Translations under genes and position numbers: made by a program
Notes under the pieces: model-generated
Databases searched by the model: none
The model's input: the letters and a program-made list of their open reading frames with translations, nothing else
What the model was told of the DNA's origin: nothing
DNA from: Bin87 sp965232895
GTDB lineage: Bacteria; Chloroflexota; Dehalococcoidia; Lucifugimonadales; UBA3495
NCBI GenBank assembly: GCA_965232895.1
Contig: OZ247430.1
Location: 3,534,001-3,598,000, forward strand
DNA length: 64,000 nucleotides
Direction of reading: 5' to 3'
Part shown: positions 25,009 through 33,064 of the stretch, one piece after another
How positions within the stretch are numbered: the first letter of the stretch is position 1
Layout of the letters: each line of letters starts with the position of its first letter

Positions 25009-26454
25009 TTAGTCCTCCAACACCCAGACGTCCTTGCCGCCGCCGCCCTGGCTGGAATTGACTACCAGGCTGCCCCGTCGCAGGGCCACCCTGCAGAAGG
25101 CCCCCGGAACTATCCGGGTGGTCTGCCCATGCAGGACGAACGGTCGCAGGTCGACGTGGCGCGGTTCGAATTTGCCGCCAATCAGGCAGGGCGAGCGCGA
25201 CAATGCCAGTGTTGGCTGCGCAATGAAGTCATCGGGGTTTGCCCGTACCTGCTCCGCGTATTCCGCCCGTTCCTCCGGTGTGGCGTGGGGGCCCACCAGC
25301 ATTCCGTATCCGCCGGATTCGCCAACCTTTTTCACCACCAGGTTGTCCAGATTGTCCAGCGTGTACTCCAGCTCTTGCGGGCGGCGGCAGAGGTAGGTCT
25401 CAACGTTCTGCAGCAATGGTTCTTCGCCCAGGTAGTATCGGACGAAGTCCGGCACGTAGGCGTAAATGCTCTTGTCATCGGCGACCCCCGTTCCCGGCGC
25501 GTTGGCCACCGCCACGTTGCCGCGCAGGTATGCGTCCATCAGGCCCGGCACGCCCAGGACTGAGTCCGGCCGAAAGACCGTCGGGTCAATAAAATCGTCA
25601 TCGACCCGGCGGTAAATCACGTCGACCTTCTGCAGTCCGGTCGTCGTCCGCATGTGGACGAAACCATCGGAGACCACCAGGTCGCGGCCTTCAACCAGCT
25701 CTGCGCCCAGCTCGCCGGCGAGGAACATGTGCTCGTAGAAGGCGGAGTTGTACACGCCCGGCGTGAGCAGGGCGATGGTCGGATTGGCTTGTCCTCCGGG
25801 CGCCAGCTCCCGCAGGGTGTCCAGCAGCAGCCGGCCGTAGTTTTCCACTTCCAGCACCCGCGAAGCCCGATACAGCCGGCGCAAACTCGCCTTCACCGCC
25901 TTGCGGTTCGCGATCATGTAGGACACTCCTGAGGGCACCCGCAGGTTGTCCTCCAATACCCGATACCCGTCGTTGGTGCGCACCAGATCTGTGCCGCAGA
26001 CCGCCACCCACGTGCCCTGGGGCGGTGTGAAACCCCGCATCTCCATGCGGTATTGCGGGCAGCCCAGGACCATGTCCTCCGGGATCACTCCGTCCCGCGT
26101 TACCCGCGACTCGCCGTAAACGTCCTGCAAAAACAGGTTCAGCGCTTTCAGGCGCTGCGTCAGGCCTGCTTCCAACCCCCGCCACTCCGCCTCGGCGATC
26201 AGCCGCGGCACACAGTCGATGGGAATGATCCGCTCGTCGGCCTCATCATCGCCATACACCGTGAAGGTAATTCCCTCGTTGGAGAACGACCGCGTCACCC
26301 GTTCCTGGATGGCGGTCAATTCCTCGGGGGAAAGGTCGGTTAGCGTACGCTCCAGTCCCTTCCAGTCGTCCCTCGTCCTCCCGTCCGCGTGAAACATCTC
26401 GTCAAAGAAGTTCGCGTCGATGCTGTATTCTCGGAACCGATCTGCTGTAGTCAC
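25009..26454 (-). CDS. Circularly permuted type 2 ATP-grasp protein
   Basis: A 481-residue CP-ATP-grasp (PF14403-type) protein. Visible segments include FFDEMFHADGRTRDDWKGLERTL, FTVYGDDEADERIIPIDCVPRLI, the core VLEDNLRVPSGVSYMIANRKAVK and the C-terminal VVKKVGESGGYGMLVGP and SRSPCLIGGKFEPRHVDLRPFVLHG. The family is predicted to ligate amino acids or peptides using ATP and works with alpha-E proteins. GTG at 26454 is the preferred start, since similarity begins near residue 5 from there; an upstream in-frame ATG would add 17 unconvincing residues. Confidence 0.92.
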   Translation of the reverse strand: MTTADRFREYSIDANFFDEMFHADGRTRDDWKGLERTLTDLSPEELTAIQERVTRSFSNEGITFTVYGDDEADERIIPIDCVPRLIAEAEWRGLEAGLTQRLKALNLFLQDVYGESRVTRDGVIPEDMVLGCPQYRMEMRGFTPPQGTWVAVCGTDLVRTNDGYRVLEDNLRVPSGVSYMIANRKAVKASLRRLYRASRVLEVENYGRLLLDTLRELAPGGQANPTIALLTPGVYNSAFYEHMFLAGELGAELVEGRDLVVSDGFVHMRTTTGLQKVDVIYRRVDDDFIDPTVFRPDSVLGVPGLMDAYLRGNVAVANAPGTGVADDKSIYAYVPDFVRYYLGEEPLLQNVETYLCRRPQELEYTLDNLDNLVVKKVGESGGYGMLVGPHATPEERAEYAEQVRANPDDFIAQPTLALSRSPCLIGGKFEPRHVDLRPFVLHGQTTRIVPGAFCRVALRRGSLVVNSSQGGGGKDVWVLED

Positions 26455-26765
26455 ACGCGCCTCTGGCCTGCTCGGGCATCTGGATGCACTGGTGGCCCGA
26501 ACCATCCGGGCCGCCCCCGAGCCACCAGCCTAGCAAATTGCTGCACGTTCGCACAACTCAATCCCGTTGCCGAATACGCGCGCGCCGCCGCTCGGTTGTG
26601 CTCCGGTTGCACTAATCGCACTTCAGGATCGAGCCTTTCGAGTTCCACGTTCCGCCGGGCACACGGCCTGCCTCGCCATATCTCCGGCGGAGCCACCGCA
26701 GGCGCCGACGAAATCCTCGCTGCTCCCAAGGGGACGGTCGCGCTGCGACACCGGCCGGCGGGCGT
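26455..26765. other. Intergenic stretch, no gene recognised
   Basis: This 311-bp gap separates the ATP-grasp gene from the LLM oxidoreductase gene, both on the minus strand. Short open frames exist but none has a ribosome-binding site or protein-like composition. It probably carries the promoter for the ATP-grasp/alpha-E pair and the end of the LLM transcript. No hairpin with a T-tract was found. Confidence 0.5.
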
Positions 26766-27815
26766 TCACGCCGCGGCCAACGCCGGTATCACGTGATTCC
26801 CGAATGCCTGCACTTCGGCTTCCGGCGGCGCAAAGGTGAGGCATGGCATCAGGTACAACTGGTTGACCCCGTGCTGCGCCATCTCCTGGATGCGAGTGGT
26901 GCAATACTCCGGCGTTCCGATGAGACCCAGGGCATCACACAATTGACCGTTGACCTCGTCGTCCACAAATCGGGTCAGCTCGATCGCCTCTTCCCAGTTT
27001 GGCGCGTGCCCCAAGTCGGGATAAACGTCGCGCACCGCCTGCGGCACCTCGTAGTCCGGGATGTCCAGCCCGGAGTAGGGCAACCAGTTCGGTCCGCCCC
27101 ACAACAGCGCCCAATGCGCCGCCACGGGGCGCGCCAGGCGACGCGCCTCCTCCGTGGAATCGGACACGCACGTGCGCACCGCAAACATCACGTCCAGGTC
27201 GTCCAGGTTCCGGCCGCTGCGTTTGGACCCGATTTCCAGGTGCTCCAAAGCCTTGCCAACAATGCCCGGGGTGTATCCCACCAGCACCAGGGCCCCGTCG
27301 GCCACCTCGCCGGCCAGTTCCAGCGAGCGTGGACCCGATGCCGCCATCAGCACCGGAACGCCGTGGCCGCCGTCGCTGCCCGCAAAGTCAAGCCGATTCG
27401 TCATGCCGTCGTATTCCACCGACTCGCCCGCCAACAGCGCTTTCACCTCCAGGATGCAGCGGCGCATCTGCCGCAGGGTCGCCGGCCGTCGCCCGATGGT
27501 GCTTGCCGACGTGTACCCGGTCCCGATGATGAACTTGGTGCGGCCGGGGGCGATTTCGGCCACCGTCTGCGCCGCGCCCGCCAGCACCGACGGGATGCGT
27601 CCAAAGGGGTTGGTGACCGCCGGGAACAATCGCAGATTGCTGGTGGCGTTGGCGGCCATTCCCATGGTCACAAAGGTGTCGCGGCAGATCATCTGGCTGT
27701 CCAGGATCCCCGCGCCGTCAAACCCGGCGTCCTCTATTTGACGTATCATTTTCAGCAGGTCCGGCATCGGCGATGTGCCGGGCACGCGCATGGAAATCTT
27801 GATGGACTCGGCCAT
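26766..27815 (-). CDS. LLM-class flavin-dependent oxidoreductase
   Basis: A 349-residue luciferase-like (TIM-barrel) enzyme close to the F420-dependent methylene-tetrahydromethanopterin reductase/5,10-methylene group. Seen: DLLKMIRQIEDAGFDGAGILDSQM at the N-terminus, GMAANATSNLRLFPAVTNPFGRIPSVLA, APGRTKFIIGTGYTSASTIGRRPATL and PVLMAASGPRSLELAGEVADGALVLVGYTP, the usual phosphate-binding part. It uses FMN or F420; the substrate is unknown. The ATG at 27815 has GGAGGG upstream. SAR202 bacteria are known to hold many such enzymes. Confidence 0.9.
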   Translation of the reverse strand: MAESIKISMRVPGTSPMPDLLKMIRQIEDAGFDGAGILDSQMICRDTFVTMGMAANATSNLRLFPAVTNPFGRIPSVLAGAAQTVAEIAPGRTKFIIGTGYTSASTIGRRPATLRQMRRCILEVKALLAGESVEYDGMTNRLDFAGSDGGHGVPVLMAASGPRSLELAGEVADGALVLVGYTPGIVGKALEHLEIGSKRSGRNLDDLDVMFAVRTCVSDSTEEARRLARPVAAHWALLWGGPNWLPYSGLDIPDYEVPQAVRDVYPDLGHAPNWEEAIELTRFVDDEVNGQLCDALGLIGTPEYCTTRIQEMAQHGVNQLYLMPCLTFAPPEAEVQAFGNHVIPALAAA

Positions 27816-28018
27816 AGGGGTTCCCTCCGTCCAACATGGGTTCATTAAAAATCGGTCGCGGTAGTATAGCAGCGCGGTCGCCCGGCCTTCCGCTGCCGGC
27901 CGCGGGTGCCGGAGCAGCGCTCGTCACTTGATCCGCGCGCCGAATTTGTGCGTGTGTTGCCACCGACAGCCCGGCACGGTTACACTGCGCTCACTGACGC
28001 ACGAGAGGGAGAGTTAAA

Positions 28019-28606
28019 ATGGTCGCGGTCCGATACGCTTTGGAAGACTTTGTTCAGGACATGGAGGATCTGCTCGTTTCCCAGCCCACCGACGAGAAGA
28101 TCTTTGACAAGGGTTCGGCTTGCCTGTCCCGCCTCATCGCCAATCCTGACGCAATCCCCGAACGGTTCCGCCAGCCCGCCGGATCCGGAACTCGCTCCAA
28201 CCACGGGTCTTGGCTGCTCCACCACAGCCCGGATAGCGGCCTGCTGGTAACGGCCGTCGTGTGGGGCCCCGGCGACCACGCCGCGCCGCATGACCATCGC
28301 ACCTGGGGAATGATCGGCGTGATGGACAACGCCCTCACCGAGACCCGATTCCGGCGCGTCGACGACCGGGAGCGCGAAGACTGGGCCCGGTTGGAGCGCG
28401 ACCGTTCCGCCGTGGTGAAGCCGGGCGAAATCAGCCTGCTGATCCCGGAAGTCGATGAAATCCACCAGATGGACAACTTTACGGATCGCCCCACCGTTGA
28501 GATCCACGTTTACGGGCAGGACCTCCGCGGCCTGGAGCGCGTTCGTTACAACCTCGAAACCGGCGCCATCCGTCAGATGATGACCGAAAAGTACGATAAC
28601 TGCTGA
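28019..28606 (+). CDS. Cysteine dioxygenase-like cupin
   Basis: A 195-residue single-domain cupin resembling cysteine or 3-mercaptopropionate dioxygenases. Iron ligands are probably His91 and His93 in PHDHRTWGMIGV and His163 in EIHVYG, which matches the three-His site of the thiol dioxygenases. The usual reaction is thiol plus O2 to sulfinate. The following genes are a four-domain rhodanese and a sulfite oxidase, which supports a role in sulfur metabolism. It is divergent from the LLM gene across a 200-bp gap that should hold promoters. The exact thiol is unknown. Confidence 0.82.
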   Translation: MVAVRYALEDFVQDMEDLLVSQPTDEKIFDKGSACLSRLIANPDAIPERFRQPAGSGTRSNHGSWLLHHSPDSGLLVTAVVWGPGDHAAPHDHRTWGMIGVMDNALTETRFRRVDDREREDWARLERDRSAVVKPGEISLLIPEVDEIHQMDNFTDRPTVEIHVYGQDLRGLERVRYNLETGAIRQMMTEKYDNC

Positions 28607-28888
28607 ACCCGCAGGTTTCCGCGAGGCGTCAATCCGTCCCGCGCGTGTATACTAGCGCCATAATTGTCGCGCACTGATAGCAACTTTCACGTTGAACCGA
28701 TCGCCGGGTATGGCTTTCGGAGCCGCGAGAATAGATCATCCGGAACACTGGATATCTTCATATATCTGATATCTGACCAACGGATCGCGGACCGCATTGA
28801 CCACACAGTTGGCGCCTTTGTTTGCGTCGCTGTCTGGCAACCATTTTTGATTCGGAACCACATCTACCTGGTTGACGGAGATGCGCTG

Positions 28889-30505
28889 ATGGCTAAGCCG
28901 TATAGTCCTGAACAACTCAACGAACTGTTCAGCGACACTATCCCCTTTGCCCTGATTGACGTTCGGGAGCCCGGTGAGTACAACTCCAGCCACATACCGG
29001 GAAGCAGCCTGATGCCCCGCAGGAGGTTGGAGTTCGACCTCCACGACGCCGTGCCCCACGCCGGCTCGCTGATCGTGCTGTGCGACGATGACGGGCGCCG
29101 GGTGTCACGCGCTGTCGCGACCGTTGAGGCTATGGGTTTCAACAACGTGGGCTGGCTGGACGGCGGCATCAACCGCTGGATGAGTTTGGATTATCCCACT
29201 GAGTGGGGGGTCAACGTTCCCAGCAAGGACTTTGGCGAAAAGGTCGAAGTCGTCCACCATGTGCCGGAAATCGACGCCATCGAACTGCGGGCGCGCATGG
29301 ACCGCGGCGAGAAAATGGTGATCCTGGACACGCGAACGCCGGAGGAATACCGCCGCTTTTGCATACCCGGCGGCCGCAGCGTGCCCGGTGGCGAGTTGGC
29401 CCTTCGTATCACCGACATCACCGCGGATCTCGACCCGGATACCACGGTGGTGGTGAATTGTGCCGGTCGCACGCGCAGCATCATTGGAACCCGGATCCTG
29501 CAGCGCATGGGTCTGGACCGCAACATCGTTGGTCTCAAAAACGGCACCTCCGGTTGGGTGTTGGCCGGCTATGACCTCGAGTCCGGCGCTACCCGGGACC
29601 GGTTGCCCGGCGTATCTGACGAAGGCCGCGCCGCGGCGGAAGCCTATGCCGAACGATGCGCCGCGGAAGATGGCGTGCGCTTTCTGGACGTTGCCGGTCT
29701 GGACGCCATGGCCGACCGGAGCGTGATCGAGAGCATTTACTTCATCGACGTCCGCACCTCCGAGGAATATGACCGGGGCCGCATTCCGGGCTTTCGCTGG
29801 TTCCCCGGCGGGCAATGTGTCCAGCGCAGCGACGACGTTGCCGTGGTAAAGAACGCTCCGTTGGTGTTTTGCTGTGACGGCAAGGCCAGGGCTACCCTGA
29901 CCGCATCCTGGTTCCGTCAACTCGGACACGAAGAGGTATACGCCGTCGATGGCGGTACCCAGGCTTGGACCGACGCCGGCCGGCCGCTGGAATCCGGCAT
30001 GAGCCTCGGCGCACTGAACGACGGTTCCATTGCCGGAGAAACCGAGTCGGAGCTGTTGGTCGAGGCTCGCCGGGCCGTTCCCACAGTTTCGGCCAATACC
30101 CTGGACCAGAACCCTCCCGACGTCATCATCTTCGTCGACACCAGCCAGGATTTCGCGCGCGCTCATGTGCCGGGGTCGCGCTGGGTTCCGCGCGGATGGC
30201 TGGAATGGCAGATCACGGACCATGTACGGAGCAACGGCGCCAGCATCGTCGTTACGTGCGTCGATGGACGTCAGTCCCTGCTGGCGGCGGCAACCCTCCG
30301 CCAGATCGGCTACTCCGATGCCAGGGCTCTGGCCGGCGGTGTCACCTCATGGCAGGCTGCCCGTCTGCCGGTCGAGGAAGGGTTGAGCGGTGTCACCCGC
30401 ACGCCGTCGGACATCGTCTTCAGCGGTCCCGACCGCACCTATGCCGACATGCAGAACTACCTGCGCTGGGAGACCGCCCTCGGCGAAAAGTACGTCTCCG
30501 GTTAG
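28889..30505 (+). CDS. Four-domain rhodanese (sulfurtransferase) protein
   Basis: A 538-residue protein made of four rhodanese domains: about 1-110, 125-240, 265-375 and 405-500. Each has an active-site Cys: Cys65 (VLCDDDGRRVS), Cys191 (NCAGRTRS), Cys329 (CCDGKARA) and Cys457 (TCVDGRQS). Each also has the DVR/DTR-x-EY entry motif, except the fourth (DTSQDFARAHVPGS). Rhodaneses carry sulfane sulfur as a Cys persulfide; chains of domains could pass or sort it. The start at 28889 (MAKPYSPEQL) has GGAG upstream; the frame is open upstream but without domain similarity. It follows the cupin gene by 282 bp, in which I see no gene. Confidence 0.92.
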   Translation: MAKPYSPEQLNELFSDTIPFALIDVREPGEYNSSHIPGSSLMPRRRLEFDLHDAVPHAGSLIVLCDDDGRRVSRAVATVEAMGFNNVGWLDGGINRWMSLDYPTEWGVNVPSKDFGEKVEVVHHVPEIDAIELRARMDRGEKMVILDTRTPEEYRRFCIPGGRSVPGGELALRITDITADLDPDTTVVVNCAGRTRSIIGTRILQRMGLDRNIVGLKNGTSGWVLAGYDLESGATRDRLPGVSDEGRAAAEAYAERCAAEDGVRFLDVAGLDAMADRSVIESIYFIDVRTSEEYDRGRIPGFRWFPGGQCVQRSDDVAVVKNAPLVFCCDGKARATLTASWFRQLGHEEVYAVDGGTQAWTDAGRPLESGMSLGALNDGSIAGETESELLVEARRAVPTVSANTLDQNPPDVIIFVDTSQDFARAHVPGSRWVPRGWLEWQITDHVRSNGASIVVTCVDGRQSLLAAATLRQIGYSDARALAGGVTSWQAARLPVEEGLSGVTRTPSDIVFSGPDRTYADMQNYLRWETALGEKYVSG

Positions 30506-30574
30506 TCGCGCCGTCGTCGGGCGTCCCGGTGGCCGAACCCGGCGGCGGGCTGACCGCGAGGCGAAGAGACGCGA

Positions 30575-30832
30575 TTAGCGACCTGGGCGGCCGGATGTGT
30601 CGACCAGGTCGCTTTCTTCCGGGTTGGGCTCGACGCGCAGCGTTTGCACGATCCGGTTGTACGCGGATTCCGACTCGTGGGTGCGGCCCACGTGATCGGT
30701 CGCCGCATCCTCGGCGCGCCGCCGGTCGTCGAATATGTCGTACCATTCGCACTCTGCGCAGTCCACGCGCCACTCGGTTCGCCCGGTGGGGACCTGCTCG
30801 GTTATTTCGACGATGATGTGCAGCGTGGTCAC
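30575..30832 (-). CDS. Small Cys2/His2 protein, possible zinc binder
   Basis: An 85-residue protein starting at GTG 30832 with a strong AGGAGG site upstream. Residues 25-28 are CAEC and residues 47 and 52 are His, giving C-x2-C-x18-H-x4-H, a spacing that could bind zinc. The rest is a beta strand (TLHIIVEITEQV), an acidic helix and a charged tail. I do not recognise a family. It lies between the rhodanese and sulfite oxidase genes but on the opposite strand, so it may be a regulator or metal chaperone of the cluster; that is inference only. Confidence 0.65.
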   Translation of the reverse strand: MTTLHIIVEITEQVPTGRTEWRVDCAECEWYDIFDDRRRAEDAATDHVGRTHESESAYNRIVQTLRVEPNPEESDLVDTSGRPGR

Positions 30833-31153
30833 TGGATCCTCCTGGGGCTCCGGCCTGGTTCGACTTCCGGAGATTGTTCCCGTGGCCGCCCCTGGTGTCA
30901 AATCGCCCGAACTCCCTGCCAGCGGGAATCGTCCGCTCCGGTGAATGCAGCAACTCGGGCGCGCGGGGCATTGACCGTGCCGGATTGTGCCGCCGCGCCA
31001 TGTGGCGCTCGCCCGGACAACCAGCCTGCGGCGCGCCGGCACAAGCCTCCGCACAATGAGTCGGCCTGCACTTGTCGGCGCGCCGCCGGCATGGGAAACT
31101 GATACATCGCCGCACCCATGGGTCGGCCATCAAATCCTGGAGACGCACACCGA
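30833..31153. other. Divergent promoter region
   Basis: This 321-bp gap lies between the start of the small Cys/His gene (minus) and the start of the sulfite oxidase gene (plus). No credible coding frame is seen. Both promoters must be here, but I could not pick out convincing -35/-10 pairs by eye in this GC-rich sequence. Confidence 0.5.
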
Positions 31154-32359
31154 ATGAGTACGCAGCAGAACACCCCGGAGAATCAGGCCGGCGACGCCGC
31201 GCGGCCGGACTTTTTGCAAATGGACGGCGCCCAGTCTTCGGATGACGCCGACAAAGCCGACTCCTGGTACGGCTGGCCCCACAAGAAGGTTGAACCCGTT
31301 ACCCTGCCTCGTCCCGACGGCAAGACCGAGCGCGTCCGCACACCGGTCATGGATCTGGAGGGTCTCATCACGCCCACCGAGCTGCATTACGTGGTGCAGC
31401 ATTTCGGCGTTCCCGACCCGGTGACTGTCCACGACTGGTCGCTGTCCGTGGACGGAGAAGTCAAGAAGCCCCTTCGCCTCAACTACGACGACGTTCGCCG
31501 GTTCCCTTCCCGCTCGGTGCGTACTGTCATGGAATGCTCCGGCAGCGACGCCACTTATTTCGAATACTTCAAGGGCGAGGGTCCGCGCCCGTCCCGCACG
31601 CAGGAGCGCATGATCCTTTCCGGCAGTGAGTGGACCGGCGTGCCCCTGGCGGCGATCCTCAACGAGGCTGGCCTGACTGGCCGCGCCACCCATATCCGCG
31701 CCGAGGGCTGGGATGAAGGCGTGCCCGCCACCGCCGCAGAAGGCACCGAACCGTTCTTCTACGACAAGGGCCTCCCCATGCAGAAGGCCCTCCATCCCGA
31801 CACCATCCTCGCCTATGCCCAGAACGGGCAGATCCTGGAGCACCTGCACGGGGCCCCCATCCGTCTCCTCGTGCCCGGCTGGTCCGGCAACTGGTCCGTC
31901 AAGTGGCTGCGCCGGTTGGAAGTCCTCGATCACGAGCCGGACTGCTGGTACCACTACAATTTCTACTACTACGGCGACTCGGCCGATGATCCCAACAAGG
32001 AGCTGATCACCACCATCGGCGTGAAGTCGCTGGTGTCCCAGCCCAACGACGACACGTCCAACCTGCCCGCCGGCAAGCACGTCGTGCGTGGCTACGCCTG
32101 GAGCGGCGGCGGAGCCATCACCCAGGTGGACGTCAGCGTTGACGGAGGCAAAACCTGGCAGCCGGCTCGCCTCGAGGAACCCGCGGAACGCTGGATGTGG
32201 CGCCGCTGGTCCTGGGTCTGGGATGCGGCTCCCGGACAGTACAACGTCATGTCACGCGCCACCGACAGCGTCGGGCAAGTACAGTCCCACGAACCGCGCT
32301 ACAACAACATGCGCAAGAACTTCAGCGCCATCGTCGGCTATGACATCACGGTGGAATAA
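31154..32359 (+). CDS. Sulfite oxidase-family molybdopterin enzyme
   Basis: A 401-residue sulfite oxidase-type protein. The molybdenum-ligand Cys is Cys128 in RTVMECSGSD, the Moco fold continues through GWDEGVPATAA, AYAQNG and GAPIRLLVPGWSGNWSVKWLRRLEVLD, and a C-terminal dimerisation (Ig-like) domain starts near 285 (GYAWSGGGAITQVDVSVDGGKTW). Known members oxidise sulfite to sulfate. Bacterial SorA/SoxC enzymes usually have a Tat signal; none is seen here, so it is probably cytoplasmic. No cytochrome subunit gene is adjacent, so the electron acceptor is unknown. It fits as the last step of the cupin-rhodanese cluster. Confidence 0.93.
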   Translation: MSTQQNTPENQAGDAARPDFLQMDGAQSSDDADKADSWYGWPHKKVEPVTLPRPDGKTERVRTPVMDLEGLITPTELHYVVQHFGVPDPVTVHDWSLSVDGEVKKPLRLNYDDVRRFPSRSVRTVMECSGSDATYFEYFKGEGPRPSRTQERMILSGSEWTGVPLAAILNEAGLTGRATHIRAEGWDEGVPATAAEGTEPFFYDKGLPMQKALHPDTILAYAQNGQILEHLHGAPIRLLVPGWSGNWSVKWLRRLEVLDHEPDCWYHYNFYYYGDSADDPNKELITTIGVKSLVSQPNDDTSNLPAGKHVVRGYAWSGGGAITQVDVSVDGGKTWQPARLEEPAERWMWRRWSWVWDAAPGQYNVMSRATDSVGQVQSHEPRYNNMRKNFSAIVGYDITVE

Positions 32360-32364
32360 TCGCC

Positions 32365-33060
32365 ATGACCTCCGTTGTCAAACCCGCGACAGCCGCCGAC
32401 CCGGTCCCAGCCGGCGGCCGCGACCCGGTCCTGCTATCGGCGCCCCTGCGCATCAGTCTGTCGGCCCTTGGGATCAATCATCGTGCTACGGATTTCGCGG
32501 AGCGATTTTTCCGTATGGCGTGCGACAACGATCCCTACGAGTTTGAATACACGGCCTGGGGAGAATTGATCGTTATGCCGCCAGCGGGTTGGGAAAGCAA
32601 CATCGGAGAAAACCAGACCAACGCCCCGCTGGTACTGTGGCAAAACGAAAACGGTGGCTACGCCTCTTCGCAGAACGTGCTGTACCAGTTGCCCACCGGG
32701 GCAATGTACATGCCCGATGCCGCGTGGATCACCCAGGAACGGTTCGACGCTCTCCGGTCCGGCGAATACCGGAGTACCATCCCCGGCGCTCCCGATTTCG
32801 TCGTGGAAGTCCGCTCCCGCACTGACAGCGTCAACGCCGGCTTGGCCAAAATGCAGGAATGGATGGACGGTGGCGCAAGGCTCGGCTGGTACATCGACCC
32901 ATACGGGCGGCGCGCCCACGTCTATCGCACCGGTCGCGAGGTTGAGGTACTGAACAACCCTGAAACCCTGTCCGGAGAAGACGTGCTGGCCGGTTTCCTG
33001 TTTGAAGTGAAGAGGCTGGTGTTCGACCGCTACACCGAACTCACGGGCCACGGAGAATAA
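32365..33060 (+). CDS. Uma2 family (PD-(D/E)XK-fold) protein
   Basis: A 231-residue Uma2/DUF820 protein. The nuclease-like core is MYMPDAAWI at about residue 113 and APDFVVEVRSRTDS at about 145, then MQEWMDGGARLGWYIDP, the typical helix after the active site. Uma2 proteins are very common in cyanobacteria and Chloroflexota and are predicted nucleases of unknown role. It starts 6 bp after the sulfite oxidase stop and ends 5 bp before the acyl-CoA dehydrogenase, so it is in the same transcription unit, which may be by chance of genome packing. Confidence 0.88.
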   Translation: MTSVVKPATAADPVPAGGRDPVLLSAPLRISLSALGINHRATDFAERFFRMACDNDPYEFEYTAWGELIVMPPAGWESNIGENQTNAPLVLWQNENGGYASSQNVLYQLPTGAMYMPDAAWITQERFDALRSGEYRSTIPGAPDFVVEVRSRTDSVNAGLAKMQEWMDGGARLGWYIDPYGRRAHVYRTGREVEVLNNPETLSGEDVLAGFLFEVKRLVFDRYTELTGHGE

Positions 33061-33064
33061 CCGC

